A stretch of DNA of 64,000 bases from Eucommia ulmoides (taxonomy: Eukaryota > Streptophyta > Magnoliopsida > Garryales > Eucommiaceae), in contig CM028327.1 in assembly GCA_016647705.1 (NCBI GenBank), positions 43,402,017 through 43,466,016 on the forward strand, written 5' to 3'. This document shows, one piece after another, positions 23,673 to 34,901 of the stretch (the first letter of the stretch is position 1; each line of letters starts with the position of its first letter). The notes below the pieces were generated by a model. The model was not told where the DNA came from. It saw only the letters and a list, made by a program, of their open reading frames with translations, and did not search any database. The translations under genes and the position numbers were made by a program.

Positions 23673-23727
<55 letters not shown>
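23531..23727. repeat. microsatellites (TC)n, (TA)n, (GT)n and (AT)n
   Basis: Adjacent runs near 23531-23550 (TC), 23548-23564 (TA) and 23565-23608 (GT), then a long (AT)n at about 23676-23727. The Cys-Val and Tyr-Ile frames across these are artefacts. Confidence 0.95.
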
Positions 23728-23730
<3 letters not shown>

Positions 23731-23952
23731 TAATGAAGATATTTTTTTGTAATAATACACAAACCTCCCCTTATGTTATGGTGGGGTAGAAATTAAACCC
23801 AGACTATGTTTTAATGTTTATACAAAATTCCCATACACCCTCCTAAAATTTTAATTCATAAAATAAATATCGAAATCTACCCCAGTATTTTTGAAATATT
23901 TAAAACGCGGCTTGAATTTTATATAGGTCAAAAGTCGGGGTCTTACACGAAG

Positions 23953-24547
23953 GGTCTTAGAAATAGGATCCCAATACCGATACCTCTTATTTCAATACCA
24001 TATCCAATAAAACAACATAGGTGAGTCCTCGATTGCAGTTTGTTGTGTTCATGTGGTTTGAGAAGAACAAAACAAGTGCAACCAAAGACTTTGAGCTTAG
24101 AGTAATCAGGAGGTTGACTGAATGGGCGTTCGAATGGGATTGATTGTGGATTGTGGCAGAAGGGACACGGTTGATTGTGTATACTACGGTTAAGGCAGCA
24201 TCACCCTAGAAACGTTCAGGACATGATGACGAAATGAGTAGAGCACGAACGATATAAAAAATATGTCTATGTTTGCGTTCGGCTCGACCATTTTGTTGAG
24301 AGGTTCCAAGGCATGAACAGTGGGGAAGCGTGCCATTTTTCTGAAGTAGGTTTAGAAAGGCACGGTCTTTGTATTCCATTGCATTATCTAAACGAAAACC
24401 TTTGATATTACGAGAAAATTGAGTTTGGACCATAGAAGAAAAGTCAGAATATATTTGAAAGAGTTTAGATCTATTTTTCATAAGAAACAACCAAGTATAA
24501 CGAGAATAGTTATCCACAAATATAACAAAATAGCGAGCACTACCCAT
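23953..24547 (-). pseudogene. copia integrase core, 5' side of the solo LTR
   Basis: The core begins VIFVDNYSRYTWLFLMK with the first catalytic Asp. It has the second Asp in RLDNAMEY (usually RSDNGxE) and the catalytic Glu in NGRAERKHRH. The frame then continues, broken, into the integrase C-terminal region, where it is cut by the LTR inserted at 23947/21151. Confidence 0.88.
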
Positions 24548-24619
24548 TAATGCATGAGGAGAAGACCCCCAAACATCAGAATGTACTAAATCAAAAGGTG
24601 TAAGAGAAACATACTGACT

Positions 24620-25135
24620 TTAATTAGAAGGTAAAGCTAATTGTTTTGCAAGTTGACAATGAATACAATGAAAAGACTCATGCTGAAATGAACCTAACTG
24701 ACTACTAGAAATAAGAGAACGTAGACGGTTGGATAAAGTGTGACCTAATCGAGAGTGCCACAATTCCACGGGTGAGAGTGCTGGGATGGATGCAGCTGAT
24801 TGGTTTGGTGATGGTGAAGATGGGACTTGGAGGTGAGTGAGCTCAAAGAGGCGTCCAACTTTATGGACGATTCCAAGGAGTTTTTCTGTTTGAAGGTCCT
24901 GCACACGACAACCAGTAGAAGAAAAATACAAGTCAAGTCTAAGATCATATAGTTGTCCAATAGATATAAGATTAAGCGTAAGATTAAGAACCAAATATGA
25001 GTCAGGGATAGACAAATGAGAACTATCAACATGTCCAGTATGGCTAGCCAACATATTTGATCCATTGGCAGTGTGAATAGTAGGTGCATGCTCATCACGG
25101 GTTTTAGAGGAAAAGATAGAGGCATTAGAAGTCAT
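24620..25135 (-). pseudogene. copia protease C-terminus and GAG-pre-integrase domain
   Basis: 171 codons. The first half has protease-like sequence (HTANGSNM and LNLISIGQLYD); the catalytic DSG of the protease is not intact. The second half has the GAG-pre-integrase / integrase zinc region: LWHSRLGH, then a CIHC Cys pair and QLAKQLALP. A stop at about 24620 separates it from the integrase core. Confidence 0.85.
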
Positions 25136-25384
25136 GTGATTGAAACAGGGAGAATCAAAATACCATCAAGATGTACCTGGTGTAGTTGACATGGCTATAT
25201 TATTACCAGTTTTATTTAAAGCCTCAGTAAGCGCGGTACAGATACCACTCCAATCAGGTGAAGAGCTGGTTGAAGTTGGTGTAGCATCAGTGGCTACAAC
25301 AGCAACATTTCTTGGCTTGGAATAGAACCAATTGCGAGAGCCTCGAGAGCGATATGGGTTCCCATTTGATTGATTCCCAGATGG

Positions 25385-25570
25385 AAGTTTAGGACAGTGT
25401 CCAAGGTAGTGACCCGGTTCTCTGCATACTTTACATAGGGGAAAAGGACATTTGAGCAATTCATGCCCTTATGAATGACAATACCTACAATATAAGGGCT
25501 TCTGGGACATTTGAGCAATTCATGCCCTTATGAATGACAATACCTACAGTATAAGGGCTCCTTGGTAGTT
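25385..25570 (-). pseudogene. copia zinc-knuckle region with internal 59-bp duplication
   Basis: One readable knuckle is CKVCREPGHYLGHC (C-x2-C-x4-H-x4-C), near 25440-25400. Upstream lies a second knuckle type (CRYCHS-stop-GHELLKC), present twice because 59 bp starting at 25446 and at 25505 are directly repeated. The repeat is not a multiple of three, so it also breaks the frame. Confidence 0.75.
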
Positions 25571-25827
25571 GGTGTGGAAAAAACAACTGGTGATGCAGGA
25601 GCGACTAGTGCTGCAAGGGCAATATTTGTATGAGATCCTTGTAATGTGGCAAAACGAGTTTCCTCACTGAGTAGATCAGAAAGGACGTTGTTTAGGGAAG
25701 GTATCGCGCCCCGGTGTAGGATTGAAGCTCATACAGGCTCAAATTCGTCTCTCAAGCCCATTCGGAATTGCATGATGCGTGTCTCAATACGGTACTTTCC
25801 ATGAACATTAGCGTCTTTTGTGCATTC

Positions 25828-26319
25828 CTAGGTTGGCTCAGTGAGAGCTAGCTGATTCCACACGGCAGTCATATGAGATAAGAAACTGTAGACAGATTGC
25901 CCAGGTTCTTGGCGCATGTTATGAAGAGTAGAAAGAAGATGATACCGATTTGAAAGATCTGCCTTGGTGTAGCGTTGTTGGAGAAGATCCCAAGCTTCTT
26001 TTGCTGTATGGCGAGTACCAAATTGAAATTTGATCTCCGGGATAATGGTGGCACGGAACCATGTGAGAATCTGGTGATTTTTACTATCCCAGTCCTCTAG
26101 ATGGTTAATGTATTTGTCAGCATCTTCATCATCTTTCTTCTTGGGTTCAGTAATATCTCTAGTCACGTAACGCCACAATTTTTGTCCATGGAAGAAACCA
26201 GACATTTCTTGAGCCCACACAACATAATTAGATTCATCCAGAACAGTAGTGATAACTCGAGGTAAGTCCGATTCAGCTATAGACGCGAAGAGGAAGGTGA
26301 ACTGGTGTAGAAACCACAA
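25828..26319 (-). pseudogene. copia gag fragment
   Basis: 163 codons with the copia gag-like domain: LDESNYVVWAQEM, GFFHGQKLWRYV, a W-x-R-AT stretch, AKEAWDLLQQRYT and LHNMRQEPGQSV. Gag forms the particle that packages element RNA. The N-terminus is fused to non-gag sequence at the right end (MWFLHQF), so the true start is absent. The CCHC knuckles that follow are out of frame. Confidence 0.88.
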
Positions 26320-26354
26320 AAATATAAAAGGAAGTATATACTGTGAGCCTCACA

Positions 26355-26753
26355 AATAATTTCATCTCCATACTCATAATGTCCTTGGCCATTTCACTCC
26401 AAGTAGCCAACTCCTTCATCCAAAAGTCCTATGAAGTCCACGTCATCAACGGCATCGCCGTCCTGAACGCCGGCCCGGTGAACGTTCACTGCAAATCCGG
26501 CGACAACGACCTCGGACAACATATCCTATACCGGAATAACAATTTCCACTAGAGATTCAAGATTAACATTGTCTTTACAACCCTGTTCTTCTGCAACTAA
26601 AGGTGGGAGGCAAAGCAGAAGAGGTTTGTGGCGTGGGACACTCATCAGATAGAGGGGAAATGCTTTAATAGTAAGGTGTGTTCATGGAGGGTGGAGGAGA
26701 GGGGGATATTTTATAAAGGGGATGGGAACAGTTATGAGTTGTATCCATGGTGA
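26355..26753 (+). pseudogene. S-protein homologue pseudogene, subfamily 2, copy 2
   Basis: The body keeps NNFISILIMSLAISLQVAN, then YEVHVINGI, HCKS (first Cys) and LGQHILYRNNN in one frame. The initiation codon is gone (ACAAATAAT instead of ATGAATAAT) because the copia junction lies there. An in-frame TAG replaces a Trp codon at about 26550, a TAA follows at FCN, and a frame break leads into the C-terminal part with GKCFNS, VCSWR and a final YPW. It has no promoter of its own. Compared with the copy at 9044 it lacks the early one-base deletion, so the two pseudogenes decayed independently after duplication. Confidence 0.85.
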
Positions 26754-27659
26754 TGGGGATGGATTTTTATTTTTATTTTTTGGTTTTTGATTGATGAATT
26801 ATTTAAATAAAAGGAGAAACTATGAGATTGTTGTTTTGAGTAATTTTTTTTTTCTTTAATTTTTTTTTTCTCTCTGTGCTGTGTCGTTTGCTGCTAGATC
26901 TGTTGTTGTTCGTTCGCTGCCGTGCTCGCCGTTTGCCTTGCGCTCTCTCCTGTCGTACTCCTTTCCGAGCTATCTCTCTTTGTTGCGTCGTTTGCCGCCA
27001 AATCTATCGCTCTCTCTCTTATCTGAAAAATTTTAGATCTAGAAAAATTCAAATCTACTCGGTGATTTTTTAAATTTGTGTTGAATATAACACGAACGTG
27101 AATTTCATGTTAAATGTAATACGAATGTGAATTTTTGATGAAAAATTGATGATGAATTCAACATGATATAGAAAACTATGAAAATTCTGAAATAGCACGT
27201 TGAATGTAACCCGAATGTAAAAATTAAAAATTCTGAAAGTATCATTTTGAATGTAATATAAATTTGAAACTAATAAAAAAAATTATTAAATAAGATATCA
27301 TTTTAAAATCTTATTAATACGAATCTCAATATATAATTATATAATGAAAAAATGTGTAAAATAATAATTATTTAGATTTTAATAAAATAATTTTAAATTT
27401 CTATTTTTTAGGAAATTATATATCAAGTAAATAGGTGGAGGAGCAACATTGTCAAAAAAATAAAAAAATAAAAAATAAATAAAAGAAAAACACCTAAAGG
27501 ATTAATTTGTAACAAATTTTTTGAAAATGTTCATCCGGTTGTTTTGTCATTTTATAAGGAGATATCGGCAAGTGCCCCTTTAAATATTTACATTTTCACC
27601 CATATTTTTGTAAATCAATTTAAATATTTTAATAATTTACATAAATTTTCAATAAATTT
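26754..27659. repeat. segmental duplication, right block, copy 2
   Basis: 26355-27784 corresponds to 9047-10442. It contains the same CT-rich stretch and AT-rich tail, with indels. No genes. Confidence 0.75.
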
Positions 27660-27785
27660 CTAAATAAATTTTAAAATTCATCTCTATTAAATTTCTAAAT
27701 CTATCGCTACCAGAGCATATCAAAATCCAGAACCTTATAAATATAAGCCTCCCATGCTTGTCTTTCTTACTATATTTGAGAAACT
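27660..27785 (+). promoter_or_regulatory. orphan SPH-type promoter 3
   Basis: TATAAATA at 27736-27743 and CTTTCTTACTATATTTGAGA, sister to 10330-10470. The similarity stops at AAACTTGAG and no SPH gene follows. Confidence 0.55.
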
Positions 27786-28788
27786 TGAGTTCTTTACACT
27801 TTTAATATATTTTTAAAAGAAAAATACTGAAATAGGACGTTTTTCAACTTATTTACATAAGTAGTGCTACCTGGAATCTGGATCCCTGGGTATTTAAACC
27901 TGAGGTTCTGAACCCCGGGTATTAATTTGGGCAGGCGTATACCCGAGGATCAGATCCCCGGGTATGATTTTTTTTTTTTTTTAAATAAAAAATAAAAAAA
28001 TTGGTATACTCGGAGATCGGATCCCCGGGTACAAATCAATTCAATTTTTTTTTTCTTTTTTCAGGAATGGGCGATTTCGCCCGTTCCCGAGGCAGCCGCT
28101 GCAGCGGCTACAGTGGCTTCTGAACATGAGATGACCAGACTGAATGGTCATCTCATGTTGACCATCTTTTTATATAGGATTTGGACTATCCCCAGTCCAA
28201 ATTTTATATAAAACCCCCTCTGTCAATTTTTTTTTTTTTACTGATTGAGTGTTTGCTAATTTTACCAGCCTCTCCCTTTCCATTTGCTATTGATTTCCTC
28301 TACTCTTTTCATAATTTTTGTTCTTCTTCTTCACTCCGCTTGTTTACTACCCCACCATTGACTTCGTCTTTTTCACTTCGGTTTTTTCTTCCTATTAAAG
28401 GTAAGTTTATTTATATGTATTTTGTTTAATTTATTTATTAGTTAAATTTGATTAAATACTTTTGTTTTGTTTTGTTAATTTACTTATTGTTACATATTTA
28501 GTTTAAATATTAATTTAATTAATTTTTTAAAAATATTATAATGTAAATTAGTTAATGAATTAGTTTAGTTGTTAATTTAGTAATATGTATGCATGCTAGT
28601 TAATATGTATGTTAGTTAATATGTATGTATACTAATTAAATGATAATTTAAGTAGTTAAAATATGTGCATGTTAATTAAATGATAGTTTAGCTCGCATAG
28701 AATTTTACAAAAGAATAATTTGAAGGCATGCGGAAGGTAGACTTAGTAGATACTCACGTGACAACAAATTAGTTATTCTCAAGGGTCA
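27786..28788. other. non-coding stretch with GATCCCCGGGTA repeats
   Basis: Four degenerate copies of GGATCCCCGGGTA (27882, 27910, 27952 and 28019), in pairs with GTATAC(C/T)CG. Then come a GC-rich part (28060-28125) and a TATATAAAAC-like box near 28200, before very AT-rich sequence with repeated TTAATATGTATG around 28580-28680. It could be an unrecognised LTR or MITE. No gene. Confidence 0.45.
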
Positions 28789-31666
28789 CACTACAAGGTT
28801 TTTGCTTTGATAACTAAATGATATGAAATTAATGTGTCCCAAAAGAATCAGAAATAATAGAGGGTTCTATTCATAAATATAATAATATTAGTGGATTTTG
28901 TGTGTCTTGTATTTATCTCAATTTTGTATCAAATCGAGATAGTTACCCTATTTTCTATCACATTTAAAAACTGTGATAGTTTCTCATATATATATTAAAA
29001 AAGAAATTACAAAAAAAGCAGCACTATTATATAAAAAAATACTACCAAAAATTAGCTAAAAATGAATTTCATATTTCTAAAACAACTAATGTCATATAGC
29101 ATAAACGCTTACTCTTTACGTTCATAATACGAGTCTCTTTCAAGTTTTCTCCACTGAGCAAACATCAATACGATCAATATCTATATATGTTTTACCAAGT
29201 GCCCTTGCTTGATCATATGGAGGTATTACATCATATGAGCCAGTCTCTGCAAGTTTCTCATCTTCATCCTTGGCAAGTAGTCTCACTTGTTCGGTGACCT
29301 TTTAGTCAGTTTTACCTAGTTGAAAGATTTGAAAGAAGGAAAATAAACCGAAAGTCAATTAACTAACGAAAAATTTCTCGTTCACTTACATTATTATTCC
29401 TTCCTCTTAACATGCAATTTCTAACCATTTTTTTTGAAACCTAGGACTCTGAAGCAAACTGGCGTTGATATTATATATTATAATTGCATAAAGTAGCCCT
29501 GAATTAGTCGAAATAAAACATGTGATAGATAACTGATTCTTTATTCAAGGATTATGATTTCCGAGTATAAACAAACGAAACTAGGCAGCAGTACAAGACA
29601 TATCAAGAGTTATTACCAGTTCAAGCAGAAGTTGAGAAGCATTTGGGGGAAGTCCAGCCCCATCAACCATCCAAGGGTTTTAAGATGATCCACCATTATG
29701 AACTGTTTTCACTTTCTCATTCAAACAAGTCTGGGGAAAAAGATGGGGAAAAGAATCACTGCTATAGAAAAATAGAACATGCAATCGACCTAAATTTTTT
29801 ACTTCTAAATACCTTCACACCTAATTAAAACATAATAATCATTTTCCCCTACTAAATTGAATTACTTGATGACACATTAGGTTAAGACTGATGCTCACTT
29901 AGATTTTCATGTAAAAGTTACACTACAATTGAAATTGAACCAATTATTGGATGCATTTTTATAGATTATTTATACTACCACAGCTCCCTTTACAAGGGGC
30001 ACAAGAATAATGTGCTACTCTTGATCAATCAAGAAAGCCATCGTTGATTCTTCACTTCAGAATATCTCTATGAGTAATCCTTGATAAAAAAAGGAACCAA
30101 ACTAGTCTAGGCATGATGGAGGCAGGAAATGTGGGTAGAACTGTAGAAGGAATAGCTATGAAATGAGTTGTAACATATGACTTGTATGCTACATGTCAAA
30201 CTTAATTCAACCAAAATCAAATGATGTTCAAAGTTGATGGATATGATAATTTTCAACAATTTAACCTTTTGATTTTTGACACAAATATAATACAATACGT
30301 TGGAACTAGGTAAAGGAAAAACACAAACCTTCATCTTCCATCTCAATACTAGCATTGTCAAGTCCATCCAACATAGAGGAGTCCTTGATAACCAGTGAAA
30401 CCTTAAAATAAAAATTATTTGTCATCTCAGTTATATGAATAAACAGAACAATAGAGAAATCAAACAACTTCAAATACCAGGATCGGTGTTAATTGTCCTT
30501 CCAAGTCAAGGAGGCCTTTAGCAAATGTCGCTGCAGACATCTGTTAAGAATGTAAGGCATACGCAACTCAAAGTCACGGAATTAACAAAGGGATATGCTC
30601 ACAGGTTGCAAAATGAAAATCGAGATCAAGGAACATGCACAAAACGAAATTCAAGCACCCAACTGGAAAATCAAGATCAAAATACAAATACCCTGAAATT
30701 TTGAAGGACAAATAGGAGAAAAGCTAAAACAAATCCAAAAAATTCATAGAAGCATCCAATTCAAAACTAAGATATATGAGGGAAATCACCTCTTAGTTGT
30801 ACTGTTATATACAACCTCAATGTGCCCCAAACTAACAGTGGTATTTAACGTATTTCAATGACAATGAATATCTAAATTAAAACCCTGAAGAAGAAATTAA
30901 ATTTCAAAAGAAAGAGCTTACGAAGATGGAGTACGGCGTCCTGATTTGAAGCCATGGATTGAACCACGAAGCTCGAACTGCCGCGGATCTGAGGTAGCAT
31001 CTGCTGAAGACGACTTCATCGTTGGCCGGATGCTTCACAGTTACGGATTGACTGCAATCTTCCTACACCACGGGAGCAGCACCGGAAGCTGTGATGGAGC
31101 AGTAACAGAGAAAGAGAGAGAGATTCATAGTGAGATCAAGAGTGAGAGATCTCAGCGATTTCGAGATCGAGAGAAAACTTAGCGATGACGATGACAAATG
31201 TACGATGGCGATTTCGATTTTGATTTCGAGATCGATGGAGATTTCGATGGCGATTTCGAGATGAGAGATCGCCAAAGCTGTGATGGCGATGGCGAAGGTG
31301 ATGGAGAGATCACCAGAGCTGTGATAGAGATTTCGAGAGAGAGAAATCGAAGAGAGGCTACATCGATCGATCGAGAGAGCACGGCTGCTAGGGTATGGGA
31401 GTGAATGAAGAGATGTTGCATTTAAGAGGTAAGAAAAAAACAGAAGGAAACTTATTATCTCCGTTAAAATAAAAAATCGTGGTGAAAACGGATTACATAT
31501 TATCACAGTTGATTAAAATTATGAGATAAAAAGATTTTTTTTTATCACACAATTATTTTCAAACGAGATTAAATGACATGTATAATTATATAATCACAGT
31601 TTACTAAAAAACCGAGATAAATTATATTTACTAAGCGTGATAAAAAAGTCTTTTTTTCTTGTAGTG
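28789..31666. mobile_element. CACTA-like element 2, defective
   Basis: Starts CACTACAAGGTTTTTGC and ends TTTTTTTCTTGTAGTG (2878 bp). Subterminal motifs ATCACAGTT and GTGATA recur near both ends. I cannot find a matching 3-bp duplication (TCA on the left, CAC on the right), and only about 9 bp of the TIR is shared. The inside is AT-rich without a transposase; 31170-31400 has GATTTCGAG-type short repeats. Confidence 0.65.
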
Positions 31667-33288
31667 CACTCTCCACTAATGTAGGTTAAATAGTTCATAG
31701 AGATCATTAGGACTTGGTTCGGTTAAGGAATAGTTAGTCAATGGTATTTTGGAATTGAAAATGGGTTAACGTTATAAACTTAACGTTACCCAAAGCTCAA
31801 CGCTTGGTACATCACTCTCGAACCCCCATATAAAGATTGGAAACAATCCCGAACAAACATTTAAGACTGACGTTCTCACTTGTAAAAAACGAACGGAATT
31901 AAAAACCATATGTACACTTGATTTTTTTTTTATTATTATTTTTTTCTTCTGTCTTTTCTTTTCAACAATCACACCCCCAAACTTATTTAATTGTTAGAAT
32001 TGAAAGAGTGTGTGAAATACAAACGAAAAACAACAAGTGAGTACTCAAATACCGAACCAATTAGAAGTTTGCCTTAAACCCAACCGCTCACATCAAGAAG
32101 CCTTTGCAACGACTAACTTTATTCACTCAAATGTGCCTTTAGTTCAGCGATTAAGGTTTGGAAAAGGTCAACTGGCTAGGGTATTAGTTTATGTGCTCAA
32201 AATTGAATTTGCATTTAGGCTTCGACAGGGTAACGAGGGATAAAAATATTGCATGTAGGCTTCAAAAGGCTCAAGCGATAAAAGAATGCCTAAATCACGT
32301 CTCCTGAATTACCTCGCCTAGGATTTAACCTCAATCTTCCTCTCAATCAAGTTCTAGAATCCTTAAGGTGTCATGAATTTGGTTAATCGATAATCGTCCT
32401 CAAATCAATGGAATAGAAATGCATTGCGTCTATGTGCTTGTGCAAATTAGGATCTACAATAATTTTTACCAAAAAACATTGTCAAGCACACAGAACACAC
32501 ATGCATGAGTATTAGCCTTGACTTCGAAAACAACCGGGGGGTAATTATCATCATCGGGTAATGGCCCAGATGAACGCAAAACTCAACATATAAACAACAA
32601 TACAAAAACATAAACACATTCTAACCTAAACACACATGCAATACAAGAAAACAATAACACATAAACTAACAATACTAAATACTACACATCACTTCCAAAC
32701 TCAAAATGGACAGCGTCTTCAGCGATCCCAATCACCAATCTCAATATATTGAATTAAAGTATGCTGACAAAGGGTGTTTAGAACACTTACCTGGGAGGCG
32801 AGAGGATCTCACCTCCGAATCAAGTTGGATGTGGCGGATTTAATTTATTTGACCTTGGATTGCCTCCCAAGAAGCGCGTGGTTTAATGTCCTTGGCCTGA
32901 CATTTCAGAACGCCTTCAAGTTTGGCGAGGTTTTGCTTTGATCAGCTCGATCTTTCAACGAAACGCCTCACCGGATTATCTGCGTGGCCCTGCACCATAA
33001 AACGGTTTGGAATCCCATTGAAAGTGATGCATCAATACCCAACGATCTAATATCGGCAAGTACCCTACATAAGAAACAAAAACAAAACTACAAAGAAACA
33101 TTATATACAAAATAAATGCCTAAAGTAAAATTAAATCATTTACACACAATATCGACAATAAACGATAAAACACAATCCCGACAATACGATACACATTCTC
33201 CTATCTAAAACTTAAGTCTTGAGCCGTTATCGCATTTCTTTGGCAATATCAACAAAACAATCCCTTACAACGGCGCCAAAAACTTGGT
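31667..33288 (-). mobile_element. Athila-like internal remnant with gag-pol deleted
   Basis: On the minus strand the primer-site-like TGGCGCCGTTGTAAGGGA (about 33270-33287) comes first. Only about 400 bp later is CGCGCTTCTTGGGAGGCAA (about 32865-32885), a sequence that in Athila-type elements I recall lies after pol. A polypurine-like AAGTTTGGGGGTGTGA is at about 31970-31985. Gag and pol are therefore missing between these signals. No coding domain is visible. The assignment is by recall of these landmarks. Confidence 0.5.
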
Positions 33289-34901
33289 AGCGCGTGAATA
33301 ACGCCGCTACTTACACTTGCAAGTATACGAGATCTAAGTTTTAGTATAGTGTGATCGTGAAAGATCGAGTTATCGTATCCACAGGGATTTGTGTCGTTAC
33401 TATCGAATACCGCATTTGTCGTGACCTAACTTTATCTAGGCGAAAAACAAATATATTTAATTAATTAACCTAATACTAATATAACCTAAATTAACTACAC
33501 TAATATGCTAATATGTTTTAGGGTAAAGAATTGCCTAGGGATTAACGTGTTTACAAATACGTATTTGATTTCGATTTACTCACGTTTACGGTGTTCGACT
33601 TATTTGACAACCTCGGTACGTAAACTCCACTGCCACCTCTCTCGAGTGTAAGACAGGAGAATACATGAATTAGAGTCAACGAAGAAGTCCCCTTCAACAT
33701 TTTAACGACCCTAGGTCTCGTAAGTCTCGCTCAGTATCATTGATTGCACACAATCCAACTCCCGACCGGGTCATTGGTGAGTTGTATTTACCCTATCGAC
33801 AATCTCCGTTCTAAAACTCTTTCCCCACCTCTCCCGAGTGTAAGACGGGGGATATAACGCAACTTCGAGCTAACGAAGAAGTCCCCCTCAATGTCTTAAC
33901 GACCTTAGGTCACGTGAGTCTTGCTCCAACATCATCGATTGTCCACAACTCAAACCCCGACCAGATTATAGAATCGTGGCGTTTGTTTACCCTAATCCGA
34001 ATTCGGGGTTTGTCAAAACCTCATATTCTCCATTTACCAAACTAAGAATGATAAACAAACAATACGATAAATACAATCAAACTATGAAGGACAATCACAA
34101 ACGAAACACCGAAATCATTCAAACAACGTTTTTATAAATATAGTGTTAATATCTATACAATCTATGTTTAGCTAAGGCCATAGCCGCATTTACAATGAAA
34201 TAATAAGATAAACATGCTCACATGATCCTAAGATAAATAAATTAGGAAAAACAATCGAAGAACTTAGCCTCGTCCGAAGATAAACCGCTAAGAACGCTCA
34301 ACGATCGATTCGCCGTCTTCTCCACTTCGGGATATGAGCTCTACCTCTAAAACTCCTAAATGTACCCTTAGATATATTCTAAGGGTACAAAAATGCAAGA
34401 GAGGCCGGAGAAAGGGGAGGAGAGAGGATATATATAGGCAAAATATCCTAAAATATCTAAATAAATATCAAGGATGTGCAGAGAGTTTCCGCCTAAGCGA
34501 AGGGATTTCCGCTTAGGCGGAGGTAGGTCGGTTTGGCTAATCGCCTAGGCGAAGAAGTAGGCGGTGGACTTGAAAATCTTTCTACTGGATTTTTGCCTAA
34601 GCGGTGGAATTTTTGCCTAAGCAGTGGATTGTCAGTAGCGTTTGGTTATTCTCAGCTTCTTCACTGCCGCAGCGGTGGGCTTGTTTCATAGTTTTGCCTC
34701 TGAGCTTGTTTATCCACCGTAACTTCGTCCGCTTTTGGTTCGATCTTATCGTTTTTGCTCCAGTTTCCTATCTTTTTGCCCCCACACACCTAATTTATAC
34801 AAAAAGTAAGAAAACTAATTAAAACATAATAAAATACTATATAAACGCTCGAAAACTAACTTAATTTGGTTTGAAAATATGAAGGTAGATCACACCTATC
34901 A
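33289..34901 (-). mobile_element. LTR of the Athila/Tat-like element
   Basis: On the minus strand it begins TGATAGGTGTGATCTACC at 34901 and runs to the TGGCGCCGTTG primer site at 33287. It is bounded on the right by SPH-unit sequence (CTAAACAAGGCC). It contains a repeated pair of about 190 bp (33600-33760 and 33780-33960, each with CTCGAGTGTAAGAC or CCGAGTGTAAGAC and GAAGAAGTCCCC) and the CCGCCTAAGCG cluster at 34485-34680. No open frame has protein character. Confidence 0.55.
34485..34680. repeat. CCGCCTAGGCG motif cluster in the Athila-like LTR
   Basis: About seven copies of GCCTAAGCGG / CGCCTAGGCG-like sequence in mixed orientation, separated by 10-40 bp. It mirrors the cluster in the unrelated solo LTR at 22811-22990. 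Confidence 0.7.

Larger units (their letters stand above)
21151..23947 (+). mobile_element. solo LTR (gypsy type) inserted in copia
   Basis: 2797 bp, beginning TGTCATGACCCGTCCCGG and ending GTCGGGGTCTTACA, with the TG...CA ends of an LTR. A perfect 5-bp target duplication CGAAG flanks it (21146-21150 and 23948-23952). It has no primer site, polypurine tract or coding domain, so it looks like a solo LTR left by recombination. The TGTxxTGACCCGTCCC start is seen in plant gypsy LTRs; its lineage is not determined. Confidence 0.9.
19773..26354 (-). mobile_element. Ty1/copia retrotransposon, truncated, split by a solo LTR
   Basis: Read on the minus strand: gag (26319-25828), zinc knuckles (25570-25385), protease/GAG-pre-integrase (25135-24620), integrase (24547-23953 and 21150-20700 around the insertion) and reverse transcriptase (20621-19778). 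It has no LTR, primer site or RNase H, so both ends are lost. The right end abuts SPH signal-peptide sequence at 26355. Frames are interrupted throughout, so the element is inactive. Confidence 0.92.

Noticed and set aside
23330-23789. Frames with Cys-Val and Tyr-Ile runs.
   Set aside because: They come from GT and AT microsatellites inside the solo LTR.
28019-28032. GGATCCCCGGGTAC looks like a cloning-vector polylinker (BamHI-SmaI-KpnI).
   Set aside because: It is one of four degenerate copies of a natural repeat motif in the same 150 bp, and no other vector sequence is adjacent.
31063-31506. Long overlapping frames on both strands, one rich in Asp/Phe/Glu.
   Set aside because: They reflect GATTTCGAG-type short repeats in a CACTA-like element; no domain is recognisable.
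28786-31669. A 3-bp target duplication for the second CACTA-like element.
   Set aside because: Flanks are TCA and CAC, which do not match, so the duplication is not claimed although the CACTA/TAGTG ends are kept.
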